Origin: Pseudomonas sp. Leaf48
GTDB lineage: Bacteria; Pseudomonadota; Gammaproteobacteria; Pseudomonadales; Pseudomonadaceae
Length of the DNA: 64,000 nucleotides
Direction: 5' to 3'
NCBI RefSeq assembly: GCF_001421885.1
Contig: NZ_LMLH01000006.1
Span: 83,502 to 147,501 of the forward strand
The notes beneath the pieces were generated by a model. The model saw only the letters and a list, made by a program, of their open reading frames with translations, was not told the DNA's origin and did no database searches. This document shows positions 20,458-29,016 of the stretch, piece by piece; position 1 is the stretch's first letter; each line of letters begins with the position of its first letter. The translations under genes were made by a program, and so were the position numbers.

Positions 20458-23400
20458 ATGCACCTGCTCAGGACCCAGCCCGGCGGTTTCGTGTCGGAGG
20501 ACAACATTGCCGACCTTGGACAAACCCCCGCCGAACTGGTGATCCTGTGCAGCGGCGACTCCAGCCTGGCATTGCTCGCCGAAGCGGCGCAGCAGTTGCC
20601 CGACGACTACCCGAGCGTGCGCCTGGCCAATCCGATGCAGGTACAGAACCATGCCTCGGTCGACTTGTATGTCGACCAAGTGCTGCGCCACGCCAAGGTG
20701 ATTCTGATTTCACTGCATGGCGGCATCGCCTATTGGCGCTACGGTGTCGAGCGTCTGGTCGAACTGTCACAGCGCGGCGTGCAGTTGATCCTGGTGCCGG
20801 GCGATGACCGTCCGGACCCGGAGCTGAGCGACCTGAGCACGGTGCTTCCTGAAGATCGCGAGCGGCTCTGGCATTTCCTGCGCCAGGGTGGCATGGCCAA
20901 TGCGCTGGACCTGTTTCGCTGCCTGGCCAATCGATGGCTTGCGCGTGATTATTCATGGTCGCAGCCTCAGGTACTGCCGCGCACGGCGATCTACCACCCG
21001 CATACAAGTCCCGCACGACTCAGTGATTGGCAAGCCGATTGGCACGCCGGCCAGCCAGTGGCGGCGGTGCTGTTTTACCGTTCGCATTTGCAGGCGGCCA
21101 ACACCGCTTTTATCGACGTGTTCTGCGAGCGCTTGCGGGCAGCGGGGTTGAACCCGTTGCCGATTGCACTGGCCAGCCTGAAAGAGCCCGCCTGCCTGAC
21201 GGTGGTCGAGGACTTGTTGGATGAAGCTGAAGCAGGGGTGATTCTCAATACCACGGGTTTTGCCCAATCCAGTCCCGAAGCGCCGCATCTGCGACCTTTT
21301 CGCCGCAATATCCCGGTGATCCAGGCCATCTGCGCCCAAGACAACGAACCTGGCTGGCGCGCCAGCGAGCAGGGGCTTGGCCCCCGGGATCTGGCGATGC
21401 ACATCGCCTTGCCGGAACTGGACGGACGCATCATCAGTCGGCCGATCAGCTTCAAGGACCTGGCGTGGCGCAGCGAGCGCAGTCAGTGCGATGTGGTGTG
21501 CTACCGGCCACAACCGCAGCGCATGGATTTTGTCGCAGAACTGGCCCGGCGCTGGGTAGATCTGGCGCGCCTGCCCAACGGGCAAAAACGCATCGCCTTG
21601 ATCCTCGCCAACTATCCCACGCGCGACGGTCGCATCGGCAATGGCGTCGGTCTCGACACCCCGGCGGCGGCGCTGAACATCTTGCGCGCGCTGCACACCG
21701 AAGGTTATCCGCTGCCGGCCGAACTGCCGGACAGCGGCACGGCATTGATCCAGCAGTTGCTTGGCGGCGTCAGCAATGACCTCGACACCCTCGACCAGCG
21801 TCCCTGTCAGCAGAGCCTGGCCATGGACGAATACTGGCGGATGTTCAACGCTCTGCCCGAGGCCAATCGTGATGCGGTACTGCAACGTTGGGGCACGCCG
21901 GACAATGATCCGATGTGTCGCGACGGGCGCATGATGATTGCCGGCCTGCGGTTTGGTCTGACCTTCGTCGGCATTCAGCCGGCACGGGGCTATCAGGTCG
22001 ATCCGAGTGCGGTGTACCACGACCCGGACCTGGTACCACCCCATGGCTACCTGGCGTTCTACTTCTGGCTGCGCAACACCTACGGCGCCCATGCCGTGAT
22101 CCACGTTGGCAAGCACGGCAACCTCGAATGGCTGCCGGGCAAAGGCGTGGGGCTCTCGGAAAACTGCTGGCCTGAGGCGTTGCTCGGTCCGCTGCCGAAC
22201 ATCTATCCGTTCATCGTCAACGACCCGGGCGAGGGCGCCCAGGCCAAGCGCCGTACCCAGGCGGTGATCATCGACCACCTGATGCCGCCGCTGACCCGCG
22301 CCGAAACCTACGGGCCTCTGCGCGACCTGGAACTGTTGGCCGACGAATATTACGAAGCGCAATTGCTCGATCCGCGCCGTGCCCGGGAGTTGCAGCGCGA
22401 CATCCTGCAACTGGTACGTGACAGCCATATAGACCGTGAACTGCAACTGGACGAGGAACTCGACAGCGATGCCGATGCGGCGATCTGGTTGCCGCGCCTG
22501 GACACCTATTTGTGCGACTTGAAAGAGTCGCAGATTCGCGACGGTCTGCATGTGTTTGGCGAGTCACCCACCGGCCGTTTGCGAATCGACACCTTGCTTG
22601 CGCTGCTGCGCATTCCTCGTGGCGATGGACGCGGTGCGCAGTCGAGTCTGCTGCGGGCGTTGGCCAAGGCGTTTGAATTGGCTTTCGATCCACTCGATTG
22701 TGCGTTGGCCGAGCCGTGGAACGGGCCGCGTCCAATCGAATTGCAAACCCTTAGCGATGAACCCTGGCGCATTACCGGCGACACCCGCGAGCGCCTCGAA
22801 CTGTTCGCCGCGCAGCTGATTTCCCAAACATTGAAACACCCTGCAGGTATACCCGTACCCTGTGGGAGCGGGCTTGCTCGCGAAGGCGGTGTATCCGGCA
22901 AATCAATGTCGACTGACACCCCTTTTTCGCGGGCAAGCCCGCTCCCACAGGATTTCGTGTGGACTGAAGTCACCGCCATCCTCGACAACCTGCGCGATGT
23001 GGTTGCGCCACGCCTGGACGCCTGCGGCCCGGCAGAAATGTGCGGCCTGCTCGACGCCTTGAGCGGTCGCTTCGTCCCGGCCGGCCCCAGCGGTGCGCCG
23101 AGTCGTGGTCGTCTGGACGTCTTGCCCACCGGACGCAACTTTTACTCGGTGGACGTGCGCAACCTGCCGACCACCACCGCGTGGCGCATCGGGTTCCAGT
23201 CGGCCAACCTGATTCTCGAACGGCACCTGCAAGACCACGGCGATCATCTGCGTCAGCTCGGGCTGTCGGTCTGGGGCACCGCGACCATGCGCACCGGCGG
23301 CGACGACATTGCCCAGGCCATGGCCCTGATGGGGGTGCGTCCGGTGTGGGCCACCGGCAGCCAGCGGGTCGATGACTTTGAAATCCTGCCATTGAGTCTG

Positions 23401-24324
23401 CTCGATCGCCCTCGGGTGGATGTGACCTTGCGGGTCTCGGGTTTTTTTCGCGATGCCTTCGCCAATCTGATTCGCTTGTTCGATGCGGCAGTGCAAGCCG
23501 TCGCCGAGCTCGATGAACCGGACGACCTCAACCCGCTGGCGGCCAAGGTCCGCAGCGAACGTGAAGCACTGCTGCAAACAGGACTGGACCAGGATGCGGC
23601 ACGGCGCCAGGCCGGCTGGCGCATTTTCGGCGCAATGCCCGGTGCCTATGGCGCGGGTGTGCAGGGCGCCATCGACGGACGCCTGTGGCAGAGCCGCGAG
23701 GACCTTGCCGAGGTCTACCTGAACTGGGGTGGCTACGCTTATGGCGGCGCCGACGAAGGCACCGCCGCTCGCGATCAGTTCGCCCAGCGGCTGAGTCAGG
23801 TGCAGGCGGTGCTGCAAAACCAGGACAATCGCGAGCACGACTTGCTTGATTCCAACGACTACTACCAGTTCCAGGGCGGCATGCTCGCGGCGGTCGAAAG
23901 CCTGCGGGGTGAAGCGGCTGCCAGCTATCATGGCGATCACAGCCAGCCGGACTTGCCGAAGATTCGCACCTTGAAGGAAGAGCTCAACCGGGTGATTCGT
24001 TCCCGGGCGGCCAATCCGAAGTGGCTCGACGGGGTCAAGCGCCATGGCTACAAAGGTGCGTTTGAAATGGCGGCAACGGTCGACAATCTGTTTGCGTTCG
24101 ATGCGACCACGCAGCTGATTGATGATCATCAGTATGCGTTGTTGGCGGACGCGTATTTGCTGGACCCGGCGACCCGGGAGTTTGTCCGTGAGCACAATCC
24201 TCATGCATTGCGTGATATGACTGAGCGGATGCTGGAGGCGCAGCAGCGGGGGATGTGGAAAGAGCCGGGGGCTTATCGGGAGGCGCTGGAGAATTTGTTG
24301 CTGGATATAGAGGAAGAGGGGTAG
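20458..24324 (+). CDS. cobN: Cobaltochelatase subunit CobN
   Basis: The 1288-aa product is the large, corrin-binding subunit that inserts cobalt into hydrogenobyrinate a,c-diamide, driven by ATP hydrolysis in the AAA+ and VWA partner subunits. Conserved CobN/BchH blocks are present, for example HVGKHGNLEWLPGKG, GPLPNIYPFIVNDPGEGAQAKRR and NWGGYAYGG. Residues about 801-832 (PCGSGLAREGG...FSRASPLPQ) are unlike any CobN sequence: they are the translation of a REP doublet inserted in frame, after which normal CobN sequence resumes. The gene follows cobW by 3 bp and precedes the chlI/chlD pair, giving a CobN plus ChlI/ChlD type of chelatase. No cobS or cobT is present in the window. Confidence 0.96.
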   Translation: MHLLRTQPGGFVSEDNIADLGQTPAELVILCSGDSSLALLAEAAQQLPDDYPSVRLANPMQVQNHASVDLYVDQVLRHAKVILISLHGGIAYWRYGVERLVELSQRGVQLILVPGDDRPDPELSDLSTVLPEDRERLWHFLRQGGMANALDLFRCLANRWLARDYSWSQPQVLPRTAIYHPHTSPARLSDWQADWHAGQPVAAVLFYRSHLQAANTAFIDVFCERLRAAGLNPLPIALASLKEPACLTVVEDLLDEAEAGVILNTTGFAQSSPEAPHLRPFRRNIPVIQAICAQDNEPGWRASEQGLGPRDLAMHIALPELDGRIISRPISFKDLAWRSERSQCDVVCYRPQPQRMDFVAELARRWVDLARLPNGQKRIALILANYPTRDGRIGNGVGLDTPAAALNILRALHTEGYPLPAELPDSGTALIQQLLGGVSNDLDTLDQRPCQQSLAMDEYWRMFNALPEANRDAVLQRWGTPDNDPMCRDGRMMIAGLRFGLTFVGIQPARGYQVDPSAVYHDPDLVPPHGYLAFYFWLRNTYGAHAVIHVGKHGNLEWLPGKGVGLSENCWPEALLGPLPNIYPFIVNDPGEGAQAKRRTQAVIIDHLMPPLTRAETYGPLRDLELLADEYYEAQLLDPRRARELQRDILQLVRDSHIDRELQLDEELDSDADAAIWLPRLDTYLCDLKESQIRDGLHVFGESPTGRLRIDTLLALLRIPRGDGRGAQSSLLRALAKAFELAFDPLDCALAEPWNGPRPIELQTLSDEPWRITGDTRERLELFAAQLISQTLKHPAGIPVPCGSGLAREGGVSGKSMSTDTPFSRASPLPQDFVWTEVTAILDNLRDVVAPRLDACGPAEMCGLLDALSGRFVPAGPSGAPSRGRLDVLPTGRNFYSVDVRNLPTTTAWRIGFQSANLILERHLQDHGDHLRQLGLSVWGTATMRTGGDDIAQAMALMGVRPVWATGSQRVDDFEILPLSLLDRPRVDVTLRVSGFFRDAFANLIRLFDAAVQAVAELDEPDDLNPLAAKVRSEREALLQTGLDQDAARRQAGWRIFGAMPGAYGAGVQGAIDGRLWQSREDLAEVYLNWGGYAYGGADEGTAARDQFAQRLSQVQAVLQNQDNREHDLLDSNDYYQFQGGMLAAVESLRGEAAASYHGDHSQPDLPKIRTLKEELNRVIRSRAANPKWLDGVKRHGYKGAFEMAATVDNLFAFDATTQLIDDHQYALLADAYLLDPATREFVREHNPHALRDMTERMLEAQQRGMWKEPGAYREALENLLLDIEEEG
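22858..22951. repeat. REP doublet (REPIN) inside the cobN coding region
   Basis: CTGTGGGAGCGGGCTTGCTC (22859 onward) and its inverse GCAAGCCCGCTCCCACAG (ending 22950) enclose about 35 nt. It lies in frame within cobN and is translated on both sides without a stop. The other REP doublets in this window are intergenic. Confidence 0.93.
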
Positions 24325-24340
24325 TGCATTCAAAAGCCAC

Positions 24341-24728
24341 CCCTCACCCCAGCCCTCTCCCCAAGGGGGAGAGGGGGAAAGGGGGAAAGGGAGCCGATCT
24401 CCAGTGCTTTCAGATACCGAGATCAACTCGATTTCCCAGGTCGATGTAATTCGACTAAACACCTCGTTAAGTCCCCTCCATCCATGGGAGAGGGGGAAAG
24501 GGAGCCGATCTCCAGTGTTTTCAGATACCGAGATCAACTCGATCTCCCAGGTCGATGTAACTCGACTAAACACCTCGTTAAGTCCCCTCCATCCATGGGA
24601 GAGGGGGAAAAGGGAGCAATCGCCAGTGTTTTCAGATACCGAGTTCAACTCGATCTCCCAGGTCGATGTAATTCGACTAAACACCTCGGTCAGTTCCCTC
24701 TCCCTCCGGGAGAGGGCTAGGGTGAGGG
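24341..24728. repeat. Tandem ~111-bp repeat array with terminal inverted repeats
   Basis: Three copies of a 111-112 bp unit start at 24391, 24502 and 24614; each contains CAGATACCGAG...CTCGAT and TCCATCCATGGGAGAGGG. The array is bounded by CCCTCACCCCAGCCCTCTCC on the left (24341) and the matching inverse GGAGAGGGCTAGGGTGAGGG on the right (ending 24728). This arrangement resembles a non-autonomous mobile element. It separates cobN from the chelatase ATPase gene. Confidence 0.85.
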
Positions 24729-24799
24729 CAGCAATCTAACTGGCACACCACAATCATCACTACCACCGAACCCCAAAGACCACGACCGAGACCCCCAAA

Positions 24800-25807
24800 A
24801 TGACCGACACCCCCCATTTCCCCCTCTCCGCCGTGGTCGGCGCCGACGATCTGAAACTCGCCCTGTACCTCACCGCCATCGACCCGAAAATCGGCGGCGT
24901 GCTCATCGAAGGCCCTCGCGGCATGGCCAAATCAACCCTGGCCCGGGGCCTCGCGGACCTGCTGGCCAGCGGTCAGTTCGTCACCTTGCCCCTGGGCGCC
25001 ACCGAAGAACGTCTGGTTGGCACCCTGGATCTGGATGCCGCCCTGAGCGAGGGGCGCGCACAATTCTCCCCCGGCGTACTGGCCAAGGCTGACGGTGGCG
25101 TGCTCTACGTCGACGAAGTCAACCTGTTGCCCGATCACCTCGTCGACCTGTTGCTCGACGTGGCAGCCAGTGGCACCAACCTGGTTGAGCGCGACGGTAT
25201 TTCCCATCGGCATTCAGCGAAATTCGTGCTGATCGGCACCATGAACCCGGAGGAGGGTGAGCTGCGTCCGCAACTGCTCGACCGTTTTGGCCTGAACGTC
25301 GCCCTCGGCGGACACACCGCACCGGTCGAACGCGGCCAGATCATCCGTCGACGGCTGGATTTCGACAGCGATCCACAAGGCTTTTGCGCCGAATGGGAAA
25401 GCCCTCAGCAAGCCCTGCGCGAGCGTTGCCAGAAGGCGCGCAGTGCGCTGACCAGCATTCCCCTGGACGACGAAACACTGGCGCGGATCACCGAGCGCTG
25501 CTTTGCGGCCGGCGTCGATGGCCTGCGCGCTGATCTGGTCTGGCTGCGCGCCGCCCGGGCCCACGCGGCGTGGCGCGGGGCGAACGCTATCGCCGAGGAA
25601 GATATCGATGCAGTCGCCGAGTTTGCCCTGCGCCATAGGCGTCGCGAACATCCAGCACCAGCGCCGCAACACGCCCAGGCCCCGCAGCCATCAGCACCGC
25701 AGCAGCCCAATCCAGGTGAAGGGCAGGGCCAGTGGGGCGAAATGCCCGCCAAGGCGCTGCCGGTCGGCGCCAGACGTGAAATACCGAGCTGGCCAAAAAA
25801 GCCTTAG
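24800..25807 (+). CDS. ChlI-like AAA+ ATPase subunit of the cobalt chelatase (short product of chlI/chlD)
   Basis: The 335-aa product is a MoxR/ChlI-type AAA+ ATPase with Walker A G38-PRGMAKST, Walker B VLYVDEV and the arginine-bearing LLDRFGL segment. It is related to the small subunit (BchI/ChlI) of magnesium chelatase and here most likely powers cobalt insertion with CobN. The C-terminal tail is rich in Pro, Gln and Ala (PAPAPQHAQAPQPS), as in the linker of ChlD proteins. The frame stops at TAG (25805-25807) directly after an A-AAA-AAG heptamer and before a long hairpin. The same gene therefore probably yields this short form and, by -1 frameshift, a 557-aa ChlD form. Confidence 0.93.
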   Translation: MTDTPHFPLSAVVGADDLKLALYLTAIDPKIGGVLIEGPRGMAKSTLARGLADLLASGQFVTLPLGATEERLVGTLDLDAALSEGRAQFSPGVLAKADGGVLYVDEVNLLPDHLVDLLLDVAASGTNLVERDGISHRHSAKFVLIGTMNPEEGELRPQLLDRFGLNVALGGHTAPVERGQIIRRRLDFDSDPQGFCAEWESPQQALRERCQKARSALTSIPLDDETLARITERCFAAGVDGLRADLVWLRAARAHAAWRGANAIAEEDIDAVAEFALRHRRREHPAPAPQHAQAPQPSAPQQPNPGEGQGQWGEMPAKALPVGARREIPSWPKKP

Positions 25808-25842
25808 GCATTCGCCCCCGTGCTGACGCGGGGGCGAATGCC
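25795..25842 (+). promoter_or_regulatory. Programmed -1 ribosomal frameshift signal in chlI/chlD
   Basis: The slippery heptamer A-AAA-AAG occupies 25795-25801 in the zero frame (Pro-Lys-Lys). A 5-nt spacer follows, then a perfect 14-bp stem (25807-25820 with 25829-25842), extendable by a G-U and a G-C pair to a tetraloop. The zero-frame stop TAG overlaps the spacer and stem edge. A slip of -1 places ribosomes in the frame of the VWA domain (GCC at 25801). Confidence 0.9.
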
Positions 25843-26472
25843 AGACCCCGCGCCGGGGAGCTCGATCACGGCAGACAGGGCAAGCGTCACGCCACACACA
25901 ATGGCATGGTCAATTGGCTGGGCACCTTGCTCAATGGCCGGCCGCAACAGCGTGACGACCTGTTGTTTCAACTGCGCACCCGTTCGCCCCATGAACTGTG
26001 GCTGGTGATCGTTGATGCCTCGGCTTCGACCCGCCGCCATCAGGCGCTAAGTGATGCCAAGGGCTTGCTCGCGCAGATTTTCGACGACGCGTATCGCCAG
26101 CGTGCGCGCCTGGCGTTGCTGACGGCCAGTGGTGCCGAGCCGAAATGGCAGGTGCAAGGGTTGAAAGCGTCTACGGGATTGCGCCATTGGCTCGATGGTC
26201 TTGGTGCGGGCGGTGGCACGCCGTTGCTGGCGGCGTTGGCAGAGGCAGGGCGGTGGCTGGCGATACGACAGAAACGCTTTCCAGCGGAGCAGCAGCGGTT
26301 GTTGCTGGTCACCGATGGCCGATTGAAAAATCTGCCGATACTCGAGCCACTGACATGCCCGGGGTTGCTGATCGACATTGAGCGTGGCCCGATTCGGCTG
26401 GGGCGCAGCAAGGTGCTGGCAGCGCAGTTGCAGTCCGAATACCGGCATATCGACGAACTGCTTCCTGGGTGA
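25801..26472 (+). CDS. VWA (ChlD-like) domain of the cobalt chelatase, expressed by -1 frameshift from chlI
   Basis: The frame beginning at 25801 encodes 223 residues that continue the ChlI protein after the frameshift, giving 557 aa in total. A basic linker (GIRPRADAG...GRQGKRH) leads to INTEGRIN-type VWA sequence with a metal-ion-dependent adhesion motif D-A-S-A-S and the later GGGTPLLAAL threonine. This is the medium subunit that links the ATPase ring to CobN. An internal ATG at 25906 lacks a ribosome binding site, so independent initiation there is unlikely. Cobalt chelatases of CobN plus ChlD type, with both smaller subunits made from one frameshifted gene, have been described in cobalamin producers; this locus fits that model. 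The spelling of the split as a simple mutation is the alternative. Confidence 0.88.
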   Translation, partial: ALGIRPRADAGANARPRAGELDHGRQGKRHATHNGMVNWLGTLLNGRPQQRDDLLFQLRTRSPHELWLVIVDASASTRRHQALSDAKGLLAQIFDDAYRQRARLALLTASGAEPKWQVQGLKASTGLRHWLDGLGAGGGTPLLAALAEAGRWLAIRQKRFPAEQQRLLLVTDGRLKNLPILEPLTCPGLLIDIERGPIRLGRSKVLAAQLQSEYRHIDELLPG

Positions 26473-26790
26473 CTCCACAATTGCTGCGTTAACCGCAGCT
26501 CCTTGTATGGTGATCGCAAAAAGTCGTACACCAACCGTTTACTTGCCCATCGCCTGCCGATACTGGCGGATGGTAGCGGTTGAGGAACGCGGGTGACCGG
26601 GTTTTATAACACCAGTCGCAGATTGATTTGCAGTAACTAACGGGGCATCGCTAATCGAATAAAAATTAAACCTGTCATATGTGCTAGCTGCGTTTATTGT
26701 TTTTTTCACGCTAAATAAACAGGTCGCTTCCCATGCGCCGTGCGCATTACGGTACATGGAAGCGCTTATTTATTAGAAAAGGACTGTCCC
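26473..26790. other. A+T-richer intergenic region before the CBM-like pair
   Basis: No convincing gene is seen. Base composition falls abruptly after about 26600 (AATAAAAATTAAA). GTTTATT (near 26693) and AATAAAC (near 26715) form a 7-bp inverted repeat around a T-run, compatible with a terminator or a regulatory site. Confidence 0.5.
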
Positions 26791-27585
26791 ATGACGCAGA
26801 TGGAAGAAGTTTCAAGTAAAAATAACCTGGTGAAAAATGGCGATTTTTTGTTTGGTGCAGAATACTGGTATCTCAATAAAGCTTCGGTAACCAATGGTTC
26901 CTGCCATCTTGTTGATGGGGCAACGTGCAACCAGTTTGTCTGGGATTTTGTTGTCGAGAAAACCTACGTGATTTCGTTCGAAACCCACTTCAGTGGGAAC
27001 GGTAACGGGCGATTGCTTCTTGGTTTTGCTCCAGACTTCAATATGGAACCCTACCCATTTCAATCCGGGGAAGGCTGGGTAACCCAACAGGTTCGATTTG
27101 TCGCAAAGGCTGGAGGTCGGCTTCAAGTGACCTTTGAGGACATGAATTCACCCGGCGGTTATATCCGTAATATTCGCATGGTCCAGGAAGGGGAGGTTGA
27201 ACCCGTTGAGGAACTGATCCGGGGCGGAGATTTTACCGGGAGCTGGCAAGTCAAAGCGCAATCGCCCGACCTCGTCAACTTTTGGAACGGGCATTGCAAT
27301 ATTACGGGTAACGCACGGATCGACCAGGAGTTTGCGCTCAAGCCAGAAACCGACTATCTCCTCTCCTGCCTGGCACAGTTTCCCAAGGGGGGCGCAGGTA
27401 CAGCAGTACTCGTATTGGAGCCAGGTTGTGAAGTGGAGATCCTTTCAATTCCAGGCAACCCTGAGTGGACGACACATACAAAAAACTTCGTTACTCCGGC
27501 CGGCACCACGACCGGGAAGTTGATCGTAACAGGCGTCGGCATTAGAACCGATGACGTTTCAATCACAACCCCCAGTAAAACATAA
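26791..27585 (+). CDS. Two-domain carbohydrate-binding-module-like protein, function unknown
   Basis: The 264-aa product holds two similar beta-sandwich-like modules, about 11-145 and 155-264. Each opens with a NGDF or GGDF motif (NLVKNGDFLFGAEYW; ELIRGGDFTGSWQ) typical of CBM4/9-like folds. No catalytic residues, membrane segment or clear signal peptide is visible. The ATG at 26791 follows AAAAGGA at good spacing; the upstream in-frame ATG at 26740 has none. The gene is A+T-richer than its neighbours, suggesting recent acquisition. The second module is closely related to the next gene product (GHCNITG vs GHCFIAG; PAGTTTGK vs PVGTTSGR). A ligand- or polysaccharide-binding role is a guess from fold-like features only. 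Confidence 0.7.
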   Translation: MTQMEEVSSKNNLVKNGDFLFGAEYWYLNKASVTNGSCHLVDGATCNQFVWDFVVEKTYVISFETHFSGNGNGRLLLGFAPDFNMEPYPFQSGEGWVTQQVRFVAKAGGRLQVTFEDMNSPGGYIRNIRMVQEGEVEPVEELIRGGDFTGSWQVKAQSPDLVNFWNGHCNITGNARIDQEFALKPETDYLLSCLAQFPKGGAGTAVLVLEPGCEVEILSIPGNPEWTTHTKNFVTPAGTTTGKLIVTGVGIRTDDVSITTPSKT

Positions 27586-27693
27586 TCCCTTCAGTTTGAA
27601 GCGCCATCGCCGGACAAGAATGGATTCGCATACTTGGGCGTTGTACATGCGCAGCCATGCAAACGTTTAACTGTTCACTCAAGGAGTTACACC

Positions 27694-28125
27694 GTGACTA
27701 TAAAAGAATTGTTTTCAGAACAGACAAGCCACCAAGTTGAACCAAGGGAAGAGTTGATCAAGGACAGCGATTTCGGTAGGCACTGGGAAGTCTACACACC
27801 GTTGAATGGTACGGTTTACTTTGTCCGCGGCCATTGCTTTATTGCGGGTGAAGGGCGAATCGAGCAGGAGTTCCCAGTCGCGCAAGATACCCGTTACAGG
27901 CTCTCCCTTTTGGCGCAAATGCCCGGTAACGTCGCCGGTGCATTAACGGTGGTATGGCAGCCAAGTGGAAAAATAGAGACGATTGCAATCCCGCCTTCTG
28001 ATATTTGGACGCGGTATGAAAAAGAAACTGTTTCACCGGTTGGCACCACGAGTGGGAGGGTCGTTCTGTCTGGCGCTCACTCGAAGTACGACGATGTTTC
28101 ACTAAGGCCCATCAGTAAGGCGTAG
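27694..28125 (+). CDS. Single-domain paralogue of the preceding CBM-like protein
   Basis: The 143-aa product starts at the GTG at 27694, seven bases after a strong AAGGAG. Residues about 20-143 align with the second module of the preceding protein: E-ELIKDSDFGRHWEV, GHCFIAGEGRIEQEF, a Trp before the PVGTTSGR motif, and a DDVS-x-x-PxSKx end in both. A tandem duplication followed by loss of the first module is the simplest history. It has its own ribosome binding site and about 108 bp before it, so it may be co-transcribed. Function is unknown. Confidence 0.72.
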   Translation: MTIKELFSEQTSHQVEPREELIKDSDFGRHWEVYTPLNGTVYFVRGHCFIAGEGRIEQEFPVAQDTRYRLSLLAQMPGNVAGALTVVWQPSGKIETIAIPPSDIWTRYEKETVSPVGTTSGRVVLSGAHSKYDDVSLRPISKA

Positions 28126-28537
28126 CGCCTGAAATCCGGAACGCAGTTACCCGCACAGGTGGCTGCGTTTCGGTGGTTGTTATGCATCCGCAAGACTCGG
28201 AGGCGATAGGCCGTTGCACCTATTGTGCACTGGGATACCCGCCCTCCATCGCCAACGTCAGTACTCGCGGTCTGTGCGTTGGGCAGTTCCATTTCCTCGC
28301 TTTCTGCATCCTTCTGTTTCAGAAACATACTTCAAAATCCACGCAGATGACTGACCACCTGTGGCACACTTTCTGCTGTTTGGTCCGTTGTTGCATACCC
28401 TGTTCCGTTATAGCGGAGTCGGCGCGCCCTTGGAACGCTTGATATGCATCGCCGAGTGCCCGCAATCGTCACGACTGGCGCCATTTCTTAAAAGCACAGG
28501 ATTTTAATCGTTCACTATTCAATCAGGAGCGTCCCGC
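28126..28537. other. Intergenic region between CBM-like pair and ridA
   Basis: A 7-bp hairpin AACGCAG/CTGCGTT (28140-28146 with 28163-28169) flanked by CCGG/CGG lies just after the second CBM-like gene and may be a terminator. The rest has no convincing gene. CAGGAGCG before 28538 is the ridA ribosome binding site. Confidence 0.45.
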
Positions 28538-28927
28538 ATGAGCATTACTCGTTACGGCACCGGCAGTACCGCCGCTGGCGGTCAGCCTCGCCCTTTCGCG
28601 CGCGCCGTAGAAGCCGATGGCTGGCTGCACGTTTCCGGGCAGGTGCCGGCGGTGGATGGCGAGATCATTACCGGCGGCATTGTCGAGCAGACCCACCAGA
28701 CCATGAAGAATCTGATCGCGATTCTGCAAGAAGCCGGTTATGGCCTGGAAGATGTGGTACGTGCTGGTGTGTGGCTAGAGGATCCGCGGGATTTCACCAG
28801 TTTCAACAAGGTCTTCGCCCAATACTTCAAACCCGAACACGCCCCGGCTCGGGCCTGCGTGCAGGCGAACATGATGGTCGACTGCAAGGTTGAGATCGAC
28901 TGTATTGCGTACAAGAAAAAGGCTTGA
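28538..28927 (+). CDS. ridA: RidA family enamine/imine deaminase
   Basis: The 129-aa product is a full-length RidA/YjgF protein. The family hydrolyses reactive 2-aminoacrylate-type enamines released by PLP-dependent dehydratases, protecting other PLP enzymes. The LHVSGQVP start, the GVWLEDPRDF loop and the C-terminal R-A-C-V-Q region with the substrate-binding Arg (APARACVQ) are as expected. It heads a run with an IclR regulator, a D-serine-dehydratase-like PLP enzyme and KdgK, which makes a pathway-specific paralogue likely, working on the enamine made by that enzyme. Confidence 0.93.
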   Translation: MSITRYGTGSTAAGGQPRPFARAVEADGWLHVSGQVPAVDGEIITGGIVEQTHQTMKNLIAILQEAGYGLEDVVRAGVWLEDPRDFTSFNKVFAQYFKPEHAPARACVQANMMVDCKVEIDCIAYKKKA

Positions 28928-29016
28928 GAGTTGTGGTGGTCTTAAGGGCTGGCTCTGACTGACACAACCACAACAGCCACTACCATCCCGGCGACGTTGA
29001 ATGGGAACCCACTGAA

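Noticed and set aside
22903..24684. 593-aa open frame opposite cobN and the repeat array
   Set aside because: Its start is translated repeat DNA and the rest is antisense to conserved CobN.
24383..24720. CRISPR-like array
   Set aside because: Three adjoining copies of a long unit with no unique spacers, no short palindromic repeats of CRISPR size, and no cas genes.
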